This document shows positions 46,920-58,264 of a stretch of DNA of 64,000 nucleotides, piece after piece (within the stretch, counting starts at the first letter, position 1; every line of letters begins with the position of its first letter). The stretch covers positions 3,348,001 to 3,412,000 of the forward strand of contig JAMYGW020000001.1 of NCBI GenBank assembly GCA_025617375.2, written 5' to 3'. This DNA comes from Acarospora socialis (Eukaryota > Ascomycota > Lecanoromycetes > Acarosporales > Acarosporaceae). The notes below the pieces were generated by a model. That model did no database searches. It saw only the letters and a program-made list of their open reading frames with translations, and had not been told where the DNA came from. A program made the translations under genes and the position numbers.

Positions 46920-47445
46920 ATGTTTCTCAAATCTCTCTTTCTTCTCGCCTGCGCTTCTCCTGTGTTCAGTGCCTGGGATCAGTACTGGTACACCTACTCC
47001 AACTTCGCCATCAGTCCCGCCAACACACCCTTCGCCAGCCTCGATCACGGCGTGAACTTTTACTTTCAGTATGACGGCAACTTCGTCGCTTATCAGCACG
47101 GCAGCGTGAATGCCGCCGATGCCCTTTGGAACAGTCAGACGGTATGACCTCGAGACAATTACTGTGTTTGTCTACATATTCGATCACATAGTGACAACGT
47201 TGTGCACACAGGCCGGCGCGGACTGTACGAAGATATCATGCAAGCTTATCTTTCAAACCGACGGGAACTTGGTCATCTATCAGAACGGAGTCGCAGTATG
47301 GAATACGGGGACCTTTCCCCGTGGCGACGTATTGGTAGTTTCGACTATGCTGCCCTATGTGAAGGTTCAGGATCACCAGGGGTATGATCTCTGGACTGCT
47401 ACCCGCGAATGCGTCGGGGTCGAGTGCGTCCCACTTCCACCGTGA
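46920..47445 (+). CDS. Small secreted bulb-type (mannose-binding) lectin
   Basis: Two exons, 46920-47141 and 47212-47445, flank a 70-nt GT-AG intron and give 151 residues. Residues 1-18 (MFLKSLFLLACASPVFSA) form a clear signal peptide, so the protein is secreted. The mature part is a B-lectin (GNA-like) domain with two copies of the mannose-site pattern QxDxNxVxY, as QYDGNFVAY and QTDGNLVIY. Each is followed by a Trp-Asn step (LWNSQ, VWNTG). Four Cys in the second exon could pair. It binds mannose or similar sugars by family knowledge; its biological role is unknown. Small size, secretion and a position beside a mutated repeat block are typical of effector-like genes in plant-associated fungi, but that is inference. 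Confidence 0.88.
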
Positions 47446-47882
47446 TGGTTTGGGGTATTGCAATGGTTCCCATCAGCTACTAGTTTCTTTGTGTCTTCGT
47501 GTTTTCGACAGACCTCAGACAAGTTCATTTCTGCCCCGCAAGTTTTCTGCGCTGTCGAATGTAAAGTCAAGGGGCAATTTAATGCTTTTCTGCTGTGTTT
47601 GCATGATCTATGACTGCGATCACCGGAGTTGAATAGAACATTTTGTGCAAGAGCAGAGTAAAGTGACTGCGAATCCTGATGACAAATCTTGTGAGCGGAC
47701 ATAAGAATTCCCCCATATTGGGTTATTGCCTTTTTGCGCAATATGATCGAGTAAGCTGCCGTATCTGTTCCTGTAAAAGCGCAACTGGTTCCCTCAACGG
47801 TCCGTACCATTTCCTTCCTCATCCCAGCGCGGACATTATATCGCACCATCAACTCCAAACCCACGACCAATCACCGCCTACG
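47446..47882. other. Intergenic region, lectin to mL40
   Basis: 437 bases between two same-strand genes. It holds the lectin 3' end and the mL40 promoter. I see no further gene. Confidence 0.4.
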
Positions 47883-48479
47883 ATGCACATCTCCCCAATC
47901 CTCCGCTCTCTCGTGGCTGCCTTCCGACTTCCCATCTCCCCCTCCTCACTCCGCCACCTCCAATCCCGACCACCCACCAACCCACTCTCACCACTCACCC
48001 ACCACATCCAGTACCAAGCCGCCCCCTTCTCCACCACCCCCGCCAACAACCTCGCATCCAAACGCCGCCCGCGAGGCGACCAACGCATCGGTACCTCCCC
48101 TCTCCCTCCCCGTTTCCCCTCTACACCCCACAACTAACCCCCCATCGCAGCCCTAATCCGCTACCACCTCACACACCCGCTCACGCCCCGCCCTCTACGA
48201 CTCTCCCGCCTGCGCTCCCTCCGCCACTGGACCATCCACCGCGCCTACCTGGCGCACCGACGCCAACAACTGATCTCGCAAGAGAGGGAGCTGGAGAGGA
48301 TGTATAACAGCATGCGCGACGCGTGCGAGGAGTTGAGGACGGGAGTGGGGGATGGTGGGAGGTTGTTTCGCGTCGCGATGGGGAAGAAGGGCGTTTGGAG
48401 GGGGGTCCCGGTCGAGTATGCGAGGATTCAGACGGAGGGGCCGGGACGCGGGGGGTGGAATGCGGAGTGGGTGCGGTGA
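47883..48479 (+). CDS. MRPL28: Mitochondrial large ribosomal subunit protein mL40
   Basis: Exons 47883-48090 and 48151-48479 flank a 60-nt GT-AG intron and give 178 residues. The N-terminal 60 or so residues are rich in Arg, Ser, Pro and His with no acids, a mitochondrial presequence. The second exon carries the family core: RYHLTHPLTPRPLRLSRLR, RHWTIHRAYL, ERELERMYNSMRDACEELR, LFRVAMGKKGVWRGVPVEYA and QTEGPG. This matches the fungal 54S protein formerly called MRPL28. It is part of the mitochondrial large ribosomal subunit. Exon 2 has no internal in-frame ATG near its start, so the spliced model is required. The exon is very GC-rich, and a long antisense frame across it is a shadow. Confidence 0.9.
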
Positions 48480-49137
48480 GGTAGGGGGTTGCGTGTGAAG
48501 ATGGGGGATGGGTGAGAGAGTGGTGGGTGGAGAGAGTGGAGGATGGATTGACGGTGTTGGGAGGAGAGTGGGTTGCCAGGACGCGGACAGAACGACGTAT
48601 CTCGCGCTCGTATAATAGCATTACTCTCACCAGCATTCAACGGGTAAGCGGCCGGTGACCCGTCTTCTGTCGTTCCGATGCGATTGTCTCAAGGCGCCTG
48701 AGGTGCGTGAGATATGCCGTAGTGGAACAGTATCCATAGCTCGACAACTACTCGTGAAGGAGTAGGTTCATGGATCCACAACCTATGATCGTGACGACAA
48801 TCTCCTATTGCTTGTCAGGCCTGTGCAGAAATACTTGTCGCGATAGTTCGTTAGCACGTGCCCTTATCACAATCTAGTATTGGCCGTTTCATGAGGCCAG
48901 GCTCCTACACCCTTTACAAGACACCATACAGTCGAAGGAGTTTCGAAGAAGAAGGAGGAGAGGTAGGACAATTTACATTCTTTCACAGCGCTGTGAGATT
49001 GAGCTATGATGCAGTTCAATATCAATCCCGCGCTCGAACGCCTACCTTTTTGCACATGTGCCAGACTGGAAGCTCATCCATCTTCCCTAAGACATACATG
49101 TCTTCTTCCTGATTCTCCCGAGACACAACGAGTCCTC
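48480..49137. other. Convergent intergenic region, mL40 to TRAPPC12-like
   Basis: About 660 bases between two genes pointing at each other. I find no supported gene or repeat. Confidence 0.4.
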
Positions 49138-50709
49138 TCAGAGTTTGAAGTCCACATTCGCCTTCTCCCACCCAAGCTCACTCTCCGACTGCGCGGCTAC
49201 CTTCCCCGTCAGGTCAAGCTTGAGGGCCCTAGACTTTTCGGTGCAGAGCTCGTAGATGGTGGAGAGATTGAAGGTCAGGGTGTGGAAGGAGTGGCCTTGG
49301 TCGATCAGCTTTTCGAGGAGTTCGCGAGCCTGGAATAAAGATTAGATTCAGTGCGACGGCTTTGTCATTTGGGAGAGATACCTACCTCGTCAATTCGCCC
49401 GGTGTAGAGTAGGCAGACTGCGAGGTTCTGCGTGATGATTGTACTGTCCTGCTCGGACGAGTGGTCACGGAGCTCCCTCCATTCCCTCACGGCAGTGTCA
49501 TACTGTCCCTCTGTCATGCTCAGTAGAGGGCGGAGAACACCGCTGGCTGTCATTTGCCATTCTGGTTTCTGGCTAGACTCCACATACTCTCTGGCAGCAT
49601 CTACGTCGCCTATTCGGAGATTGAGCAAAGCCAGCCTGACGGACGTGGTTCCATCTTCATCCTCATCACTGCTCGGTACTTGTAGAGTTTTCAGATGCCT
49701 CGCAGCTCCCTCCAGATCGCCCATCTCCACCAACGCATTGCCGACTCTGATCCCCAAATCCTGCAACCGAGTCGTCCACATCGCCCTCTCTTCTCCCTCC
49801 GCCTTGCGCAACTTGAGTCGTGCTTCCCGAGCTAACTCGTAGTAGCCCATGACTCCTCTTCTCCAGTCTGCGAATCCGATGCCTTGCAGTCTGACGGCAA
49901 GGACCCGTAGACGCCACGGTACGAGATGTTCGTTAGTGATTTGATCATGATAGAAGACGGAGTTGAGGTCTTCGAGTATTTTGACTTCTTGAGAAGCGAG
50001 TAATGTAGCGTTTATGAGCGTAAGGGTTACCAGGCGAATATAGAGGAGAGAGAAGATCTGGACGTGGTCGGTAGGAGGGACGGCGGTGGTCAAGAGAATT
50101 GCTGCGGCTATGGCAGCCGTGCGGAAGTGGCCTTTGGATAGAAGTTCGGAGAGTGGAGTGTCAGGGGAAGGTTGGTGGGAAGAGCTGCGGAACGCTGGGG
50201 GGATTTCCTTCGTCTATTGCATCAGTGACTCGTACTCCGCGCAGATAGTTGGTGTATAGATACCAATTGTGTCAAGGGATGGTAATTCTCCGGTCTGAGT
50301 AAGTAGCCAAAGTCTTTCATGGAAGGGTTAAGGCTTGCCGCCGCCGGTTCAGGGAACTGATGATGCGGATTCAAGGGCGATGACGGAGTGGGTGTCTGCG
50401 GCCGACTGGTCCGCAGGGGTGATACTACAGCTAGCAGACTGCAACTTCAGCATCATGCTCGAGACTGGCGGCGCAGTTGGCTACATACTCATCACCTTCT
50501 AACGGTCCTTTGGTCACACGTCGTGGCATGGCTGCTACGAGAGGCGTCAGTACCGTTGCTGACATCTATGTGTGCAAAGGAACGTCTGATCTCGGACTGT
50601 GCGTAAGTACAGAATTCAATGGAAAATTCATACCTCGACGGCGATCCTCTGATGATACAAGTCTCCGCTGACTCCTCGAGGGGTCGGGTGTGGAAGGTTG
50701 AGAACTCAT
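49138..50709 (-). CDS. TRAPPC12-like TPR protein
   Basis: Four exons on the minus strand: 50709-50634, 50430-50264, 50213-49386 and 49329-49138, giving 420 residues. Introns are 203, 50 and 56 nt, all GT-AG with agreeing phases. The long first intron is the least certain, chosen because it is the acceptor that keeps the frame. The N-terminus is Ser/Pro-rich and disordered. Then come the family landmarks FGYLLRPENYHPLTQL, PLSELLSKGHFRTAAIAAA, TPR-like helices through about residues 110-350, and a C-terminus of ARELLEKLIDQGHSFHTLTF and NLSTIYELCTEKSRALK. That ending is characteristic of TRAPP complex subunit 12, which works in ER-to-Golgi traffic. It shares a 255-base divergent promoter with the DUF1749 gene. 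Confidence 0.82.
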
Positions 50710-50964
50710 TTTCCAATATTGTACTGAGTTGAACGAGGCCAACTCCGCAGGAGTTTGATCCAGTCTAAAGACCTCAAACATCGAGTGTTGCACAACACTA
50801 TCAATCAAAGAACAACAACATGTTGAGCGTAGTGCTCGTACCTTTCGTACCCAGATTAGCACGCGGATAAGGTAGCCTTATCTGTGCCCCCGCAATCAGG
50901 GTCCATCGCCCCACCATTGCGGCTCTCCGCGACGACATCGAACAAGTAATACTAAGGTGCAAAC
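50710..50964. promoter_or_regulatory. Divergent promoter, TRAPPC12-like and DUF1749 genes
   Basis: Only 255 bases separate the two start codons, so the genes must share or overlap their promoter elements. I see no named site. Confidence 0.45.
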
Positions 50965-51992
50965 ATGGTTTTCCAACCCAGCTCATATCCAGGTAGCCTC
51001 CATCACTACGTCTGTTGGACCCCATCCCTCGCTCTTAACCCCTAGTCTAACGTCCTCCACAGTCGCCCCGCCTCGTCGCCTTCGAGCACACCCGCACCGC
51101 ACTCCCCCCATCCTCCCCACCTCCCACCAACACCCTCCTCTTCATCGGCGGTCTGACCGACGGCCTACGCACAGTTCCATACCCTGCCCTCCTCGCGCAA
51201 CAACTTCCTCCCTCCTACTCTCTCACCGAAGTCCTACTCTCGTCTTCCTACATCGGGTGGGGCACGTCGTCTCTCGGCAAAGACTGCGCCGAGATAGCGC
51301 AATGCATCGCATACCTGAAGGAGAAGAAACCCGGCGGCAAAGTCGTGCTCATGGGCCATTCGACTGGGTGTCAGGACGTGATACACTACCTTGTGGGCCC
51401 CGGCGCGGAGTCGCGTCCGCCGATCGCGGGCGCGATCATCCAGGCTTCGATCAGCGATAGGGAAGCGATGATTGACATGATATCGGACGTGTATGAGGAG
51501 AGCGTCAAGGTAGCGAAAGAAATGGTGAGGGTGGGGAAAGGCGAGGAACTCGTACCATTTTCGGTAACGAACAGTTTCTTGAGTACGCCTATCTGCGCCC
51601 GCAGGTGGCTCAGCCTGGCGAGTCCGGAGAAGAATGGGGAGGATGATCTGTTTAGCTCCGATCTGGAGGATGAGCAGTTGCAGAAGACATTCGGGAGGTT
51701 GCCGGCGAGGTCACCGTTGTGTATACTGTTCAGTGAGGGCGATGAGTTCGTGCCGGATACTGTGGATAGAGGAGCCATGGTCAAGAGGTGGATAGGGTTC
51801 GTGAAGAGAGGAGGAGGTGTGGTAGATGAGAAGCATTCCGGACTCGTGAAGGATGCGACGCATAATCTTAAAGGTAATCCTGACGTGGTGGTACAAGATC
51901 TTCTGAAGAGAGTGGTGGGCTTTATAGAATTGCTAGAGAGCGGTGAGCTGGACACAGGGAAACATGGGGCACACGACCACTCAAGTCTGTGA
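50965..51992 (+). CDS. DUF1749 family alpha/beta hydrolase
   Basis: Exons 50965-51009 and 51063-51992 flank a 53-nt intron (gtctgt to ccacag), giving 324 residues. I chose this donor rather than the gtagcc 18 bases upstream because only it keeps the frame; it yields PGSLHHY-SPRLVAFEH, a family signature. Later motifs are LLFIGGLTDGL (oxyanion region), the nucleophile elbow VLMGHSTGCQDVIHY with the Ser of GHSTG, GAIIQASISDREA, the acid loop LCILFSEGDEFVP and a His near KDATHNL. These would make a Ser-Asp-His catalytic triad of a serine hydrolase. The substrate is unknown in the family. It ends with GAHDHSSL. Confidence 0.88.
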
Positions 51993-52250
51993 GAGGCGCA
52001 ATGTCAGAGTATCTTTAAACTTCTTTTTGTAGAGCGAAAAATCTATACATATGTGCTCTAGAGTGAGGCTATGATAAAGCTCAGGGATACACTTGGTTAT
52101 CATACAACCCAACGCCCACAGTAGAATCTTGGGCCTGAGGAGCCCCTCCAGTCACCCAGCGCCAAAGTGATATCCATACGATGTGTCGCTTGACGGTACG
52201 ATTTTATCGACAGATGCAGATTGAATTTGAAAGCAGGAAGATAATAAACC
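51993..52250. other. Convergent intergenic region, DUF1749 to VPS35
   Basis: 258 bases between two 3' ends. AT-rich tail signals are expected here; nothing else is seen. Confidence 0.4.
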
Positions 52251-55200
52251 CTACTCCTTCGCTTGTGTTATTACGCCTTCATACTCCCTAGAGTTTATGT
52301 AATCCAGTGTCCGCTGGAAGTGTCGTTTCGGGTTGTCCATGGAGGAGCTCTCTTGATTTGTTTGGAGATTCGAATGAATGAGCTCAATGAGGCCGTTCAA
52401 GTACTTGGTGGTAACCTTGAGCATATCAGCGAAGTCGTTTGGGATCATGATCTAAATCACTTACCGATTCGTTCTGTTGGTCAAAGTAGTACACATATCG
52501 ATTGAGGATTTCAACGAATAGCTCAACTGATACGGCGGCATCCATGCAAGCATCTGCGATTCGAAGAGCACGCTGAAGGCACTCAAGAACCCGCTTGCCA
52601 TCTCGGTACAACTGAGAGACTATTAGCATCGCTCCACCACCAAGCAAATCTCATGTCGAATGCGGTGCAACTTACCGTTTTGGGATCCTCCTCACCGCGT
52701 GCAGGTATCTCCATAGCCCACCAAAGGTGACTTGCTAGGTAGACCGCACGACACTGGTCTGGCTTCTTCAGTAGCTTGCTACCATGTAGGGCGCATTTTG
52801 TGATGAGAGTATCATAGTTCTCCTTAGTAAAACCTCTCGTACTATGAAGAGCGCCAGCAATGACACAGACCGCTTGAAATTGCGCTCTCGAGTCACTGAT
52901 TGCTTCTTCGTATATGGTGAAAGCTTGAGCGAAGAACTCGTAGGCGACTTCCTCGAAGCCAGTTTGATCGGCTACCTGACCACACGCGATAAAGAGACGC
53001 AGGCAAAGGTCCGCGGCTCCATTGACCCGGGTGTAGAGAGCGGATATGGAGCTGTGCATGAACTTGAACAAGGCGGAGGATTGCGATGACCAGTTGTCAT
53101 CGTAATGTTCTCGAGTCTTATACTTCCGGGCAAGTTTGAGTTCGGAGGTCAGTAGAGCAGGTGTTGTGAACTTAATGCGTTCGTTGCCGTTGCCGAGAGC
53201 TTTGCTAGTTGCTTGCAGAAGCTTGAACTGGGTGTCGTTGTCGGGGCCTTGTATGAGGTGTACAATCCTCGCAAGCCAGCCTTGCTCTTCTATGGTCTCA
53301 TCTGTCTCAACACCTCGCCGAGAACCTTGCACTCCCGGATAACCACCGGACTGTTGCATCCCTTCTTTGATAAGAACCCTCAAGATTTCCAGAACGCCGT
53401 TGAGGTTATCCATCGACGATATTTTGGTCTGGTTCCGTAATATACTTCGAGCAAACTCGCCGGCAACTGCTCGTCGTGTAGGGTATGTCTGGGCACTCAG
53501 GAGAGGAATATAGTTTGGTAGGGCGAGGGCGGTGAACAGGGAGATGTAAACCTTGACGGGTGCGAGGAGAAGGTTCAGGATATTCGATTGTGCAGGTGCC
53601 GAATGTAAGTCAGCACTATTCGCGTATTGTGTGACTTTCTCGTTAGCATAGGACAATATCTGATCAATGTAATCTGTCGTGTGTTAGCGACTTCCAAAGA
53701 AGTTCAGGGAAGGCTTGATATATTGGTGGTACCTAAGCGTTCAGGATATATATTACTACTGTTGTCAGCAGCCTTCCCATCGCATAAAGGAGGGCTGGTG
53801 CTTACAGTGCAAGGTTAGCTAGAGAGACTAAGAGCGCCGTAGTGTCCTGTATTGGCAACCGTTGTGCGTTTACGAGGTTTATGACTTGCTCATAGAAAAT
53901 CTCATAGAGTTTGACATTCTCGGGAATCCCTCTGCTTTTGGTTGGGCGTAGCTCCTCGTTCCCATTGCTTGCTGCCGGCTCATCATTATTAGCCTTGCCG
54001 TTGGGTTCCTGCATTGGACGTGCCACAGACTCAGAGCCATCGGCAGGCGTGCCATTAGTCTGCTCGCCGTTCGCTTGGTCTGCCTTTACGGTAGGTGATT
54101 TGGTCTCCTTGGAGATTCGAAGCTTTTCAAGAAGTGTTGCAGTGGCTTCTTCTTCGGTTTTCCTTCGACTTTCTCGCGGCTCCGATTCTGACTCCCGGGC
54201 GGCGTATGCCGATAACCGGTCCATAAGTCCAATGACGATAGCCTTGACATTGACGTGAGGGTTGAGTCGAGCGATTGCGGATAGGAGCTGGTCTAACGTG
54301 TTCAAGTGAAATTCGTCTGGAAACACTTGCGTGATAACTTCCCATTGAATCAGTATCGGGACGTACAGTGTACGTGGAAAGGATAACCAACCTTCGAGAA
54401 GATATTCCTGGGCCAGTACATCCCTGCACTGCACCACCTGCTCCAATAAAGGCTGAAGAATTACTGATTGATATGATTCCATGTCAACCAACTGGCTCAA
54501 TCTAACAAGATTGCTCCCCACGAGCAATTGCAACTCCTGCCTTTCTTTCGTCCTCTGCTCTCTTTCTCGGGAATGACCTTGGTGTTGCAGCCTAACCCAT
54601 AATTTGTTCATCTCGACAAAGTTCGTCAATATAAAGCTGATTGAGTCCTGTATGTTTCCCTCTGGACCGTTTCCAGTTCCTGTAGGTAGGTGATCCCTTG
54701 CCTGGCCGGAGAGATAATATCTTAGGAATAGCCCTCGAATCGGATGTTGTACCCCACGACTCATTTCCATCATGTCCTTCATAATCTCCTTAACAGGCGC
54801 GTCTTCGATAGCCATGTAGACGGTGCCAACGGTTATCATAAGGTAGAGTCGAGGGACGATATTGCCGGCATATTGGACGAGTTCATATAAATCGGCCAGG
54901 TGATTGACAGGGTGACTCTCCCGAAGATAGACAGAGAGGTGTCGGAGGGCATCGAAGACAGACATATACAGTTCGTAGTATTGTTTCGGTCCTAGGCTGC
55001 TCGTGCGGAGCTCCGATACCAGGGTGGAGCTATTCGAATGAGATCTGGAGTCAGCACCATCTGGAGCATACATAGAAAATTACTCCCCGGCATAAGCACA
55101 AAGAACCATCTGCATCGACCATACCTGCATTTCAAAGCATCCATAAGCTTGCCCGGTGTCTCCAAGCATTTGCGCATGAGATGCGTTTGATGCCGCACCA

Positions 55201-55258
55201 TAGCCAGAGCATCCTCGAGCAGACGGGCTTGATCTTCAATTGCTGGTGGTGAAGCCAT
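52251..55258 (-). CDS. VPS35: Retromer subunit VPS35
   Basis: VPS35 is the core cargo-binding subunit of retromer, which returns receptors from endosomes to the Golgi. Six exons: 55258-55125, 55029-53806, 53758-53733, 53673-52676, 52611-52465 and 52415-52251, giving 897 residues, the usual size in fungi. Introns of 95, 47, 59, 64 and 49 nt all have GT-AG ends, and all phases fit. The third exon is only 26 nt and encodes SNIYPERL, a conserved stretch. Landmarks are the N-terminal [31 protein letters not shown] with the conserved [23 protein letters not shown], and the C-terminal solenoid ending DLCLRLF... and [21 protein letters not shown] disordered Lys/Glu/Asn insert (about residues 320-400) is common in fungal copies. 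Confidence 0.96.
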
Positions 55259-56354
55259 TTTGTTTTCGATCCTAAGTCACCACGGGTGCGTTGAGCCGTC
55301 GTTTCATCAAGTCTGGATGTGATTGAACATGCTGTCAATGATCATTGGTAAGATCTGACATTCACCTTCTGTTACTTGATGATCTCGTTGCCTGAGCTCA
55401 GAGCTACGTTCGCCCAAGGTGATATGATGTGCAAGCCCTACCAAATGGCTTACATAAGCAGCACCGCAACATCCTCTTTCATCGAAACTGGCTCTAATGA
55501 GTTTCCACAATCAAATCACCTAGCATCGAGGAGCTGTGTCTGAATCCATCACGGCCTGTTGATGAATACACTCAACTCTCAAGGAAAAGGGAGGGGGCAC
55601 TCCACATCAGAAAGACGTTCGACAAGCTTCTTCAATACCCTCCATACTGGGTAAAGCATCATTTAACTCATCACGGTCTGATGATGATGATGAATTCATT
55701 CCTTATTATATATTCAAGGAGGAAGAGAGAGGAGAGCACTCCCACTCAGAGACGTTCGACGATAATTTTCAAAACCTCCACATTGGGTTTGAGGCCAGCG
55801 CGAAAAGGTGTGCTCCTCCTCACCATCAGTGCATGACGATGGGTAACACTAGCGGTTATGAAGGGAGTTTGCCAGAGGACGGGGAGCACTCCCCACAGAG
55901 ACGTTCGATGAGATTCGTCCGAAACCTCGTTATTGGATTAGAGTATCATGCCTCATTATCAACCGTTACAACTATCGCAATCGCAAGGGACCGGCAACAC
56001 AGTTCCGCATGCCATTAGTATTATTCTTATTACATATATGGCCGTACATTATGATCTGTAACCACCAAAGTATCGCAAAGTAGTAAAAACGCCAACCCTT
56101 GATGCTATGTCCCAGTCCAGTCCATGCCCTTGATATCGCCAGCAAGATGACCTCCACTCAAGAAAATGACCCTACAATATGCACATGATCTATCCTTGAA
56201 GCGCCCCTTTCTCTAGCGTCATCAAGTAATTCGTTCCCATCATAACAGCACCTTCTTTATTCTGCAGTCCTTCTTCTGTGCTGGACAGGCACACTGCCGT
56301 TTCAGGATGCGGCAGACCCGGTTGGCAACGAAGAGATTTCTTGACTACGGATCC
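55259..56354. other. Intergenic region with a three-copy tandem repeat
   Basis: About 1.1 kb between VPS35 and the Ser/Thr-rich protein gene. The main visible structure is the repeat at 55537-55940 (next entry). No protein family is recognised. Confidence 0.45.
55537..55940 (+). repeat. Three diverged tandem copies of a ~140-bp unit
   Basis: The core (g)agcactccc.cac.cagagacgttcga recurs with gacgttcga at 55614, 55751 and 55900 (spacings 137 and 149). Each core is followed by a conserved block ending cctcc..at.ttggg (third copy cctcgttattgg). A second shared block, catcacgg(c/t)ctg, precedes copies 1 and 2. The units are diverged, so the array is old. They could be a minisatellite or a regulatory array; I know no such family. 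Confidence 0.7.
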
Positions 56355-57206
56355 TTAATGTTGCTTGGCGACCATAATTGGAGGGATTCCCGTCGACAGC
56401 GCCGGATCAACCGTAGTGGTAGAAAGCTTCGGCATCGGTGAGGACGACATGGTCGGAGATTCTGGCGAGGAAGTTGGACTATATGGAACACGCTGGACCG
56501 GTGTGCCTGGCAGCCCAGAGCCTCCAATTTGTTGCGGCGGTGTTGGAAGAGCTTTATCAAGCGCTGTTGAGGAGGCTACGAGTAAGGTTGATGAGGCGTT
56601 CCATGAAGGGTAGCTGGTGTGCCACAGTCCATCATCGTATATCGAGCTCACAGTCGGCTGAGAGCGAGTCTTGATAGCTGAAGAGGTGATTTGTGACGAC
56701 AAGGTGCTTGACGTGGTGCTCGGTGAGCTGGATGTCGATGCCAGCGTTGCTGTACTCAGCGAAGGTGCCGAGTACGAAGTCGTGATTCCAGATGTCGAAC
56801 ATGACATCAAATTCGAAGTCGACCCCGGCTGCGTCACCTCTGTTGTTGAAGCCGTTTGCGAACTCCCTGCGCTCGTCTCCTGAGCAACAGAGACTGTGAC
56901 TGTCTTTGTCGGTTCTGACTCGGTGATGGCTACTATCGAAACCACAGTCTCGGTAGTGGCAGGAAGCGTGGTTGGTGGTTCCGTTACTGTTTTGGTTACG
57001 TCCGAGTTCTGAGTGATCGTTCGTATCTCGGTTCTAGTCGCCGGTACAGCCGAGGAGCCACCATCAACAGGTACAACAGAATACTGCACTGCTCTTCGCT
57101 GAAGGTTTGTTCGTCTGTTTGGCGGCGCAGGAGTCAAGGGAAGAGCGTGAGTGAAGAGCGCGACGGAAGACAGCGCAACGATCGTGGAGACTGGTGTGAG
57201 ACGCAT
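56355..57206 (-). CDS. Secreted Ser/Thr-rich mucin-like protein
   Basis: From the ATG at 57206 (the GTG before it is not a likely start) the frame gives 283 residues. Residues 1-21 (MRLTPVSTIVALSSVALFTHA) form a signal peptide. The dibasic RR/RR sites at about 30-39 could be processed by a Kex2-type protease. The rest is very rich in Ser, Thr and Pro, with repeated TxT.. and VTxT steps such as TKTVTVSV, as in heavily O-glycosylated cell-wall or secreted proteins. I see no C-terminal GPI signal, as the tail is IPPIMVAKQH, and no enzyme domain. Function unknown. Confidence 0.75.
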   Translation of the reverse strand: MRLTPVSTIVALSSVALFTHALPLTPAPPNRRTNLQRRAVQYSVVPVDGGSSAVPATRTEIRTITQNSDVTKTVTEPPTTLPATTETVVSIVAITESEPTKTVTVSVAQETSAGSSQTASTTEVTQPGSTSNLMSCSTSGITTSYSAPSLSTATLASTSSSPSTTSSTLSSQITSSAIKTRSQPTVSSIYDDGLWHTSYPSWNASSTLLVASSTALDKALPTPPQQIGGSGLPGTPVQRVPYSPTSSPESPTMSSSPMPKLSTTTVDPALSTGIPPIMVAKQH

Positions 57207-58264
57207 CACGTTCGTACGAAGGTAGGTGTGCCTGGAATGCTATTTGAATAGTAAGTTCGGCTGGTATTCAACAGCTTAAGTGATGGAATGTTTCTCCACC
57301 CGGAGAAGCTCTTGCGGTGATATGAGTGGAAATGAAAAAGAGATGTCTCAGGAAAGGAATAAGGAGCCATCTCGATGAGAAGACGAAGAATCTACAAGCG
57401 GATAAAAAATTGGCAATGGCTGGAAACAAACTGCGGGCGTCGCTGGTTGGGAACGTATGGGCAAGGGGAGGTTGGTTTTGGTGTGGCTGGAGTGGCTTGA
57501 CACTCGCCTAGCGCGAAGTGGCTAAAGAAGCGAGAAAACGAAGGCGGTAAGCAAGACACACTGGCCATTGAAACAGTCATGATATCTATTTCAGGCGAAT
57601 AACTGATTATGATCAATGAAGGAACACATTTCATAGCTGATATCACTGCACTTTGTCAAGTTATTGCCTTTCTATATCAGATCTGCATTTATCTGGTGTT
57701 CAAGAAAGCTCTATCCTCATCGCTGTTACCCTGTCTGTCTCGCATTTCTATATCATCAACGTGTTACCCAGACTTACCTTGAAGTATAGTCTAGGCATAA
57801 GGTTCGGTGTTGGTTCAAGCGTACGCCCAGGTGTGGGTCTAGGCGTGGGAGCCTGGAATGAGTGCCCGATTTGAGGTGGGGTCGAGGCAGGATAACTAGG
57901 CCTTTCTCGAGGGGCGCCCTATCCTGGAGCACTTCACCGCATCAAGGCCAGGACAGGACGTCAACAAGATTCATTTGGTGCCTGGTGCCATATCCAGGCC
58001 AGCGGATCAACTTGCGTCGAAGTAACAAAGTCGCTTGCACCTATTCGAACATTGTTGAGAGCTCCCTCATACAAACACCACCTCTGGGAGGAGCAACAAC
58101 TGCGACCGTCTAGGGCCCAGAACCATAACATCTTTCCGCTTTTCGAGTATTAAAGTATTCGGAGGCAGTCGAGGGACGCTTCCTTCCTGTGAAGAACGCT
58201 CGACGACCGATGAGGATATACCTCCTTTATATAAAACCGGTTACTCGACCAATGAGATCGAATC
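57207..58264. other. About 1 kb intergenic region
   Basis: Between two minus-strand genes. Short frames only. A pattern of repeated gt(g)ggt and ccagg runs near 57800-57880 is too weak to call. TATA-like tatataaa at 58216-58223 lies close to the 3' end of the next gene. Confidence 0.35.

Noticed and set aside
48181-48636. Minus-strand frame opposite mL40
   Set aside because: Shadow of the GC-rich mL40 second exon, with Pro/Ser/Thr composition from the reverse complement.
51386-51955. 189-residue minus-strand frame
   Set aside because: Antisense shadow of the DUF1749 hydrolase, whose plus-strand motifs are clear.
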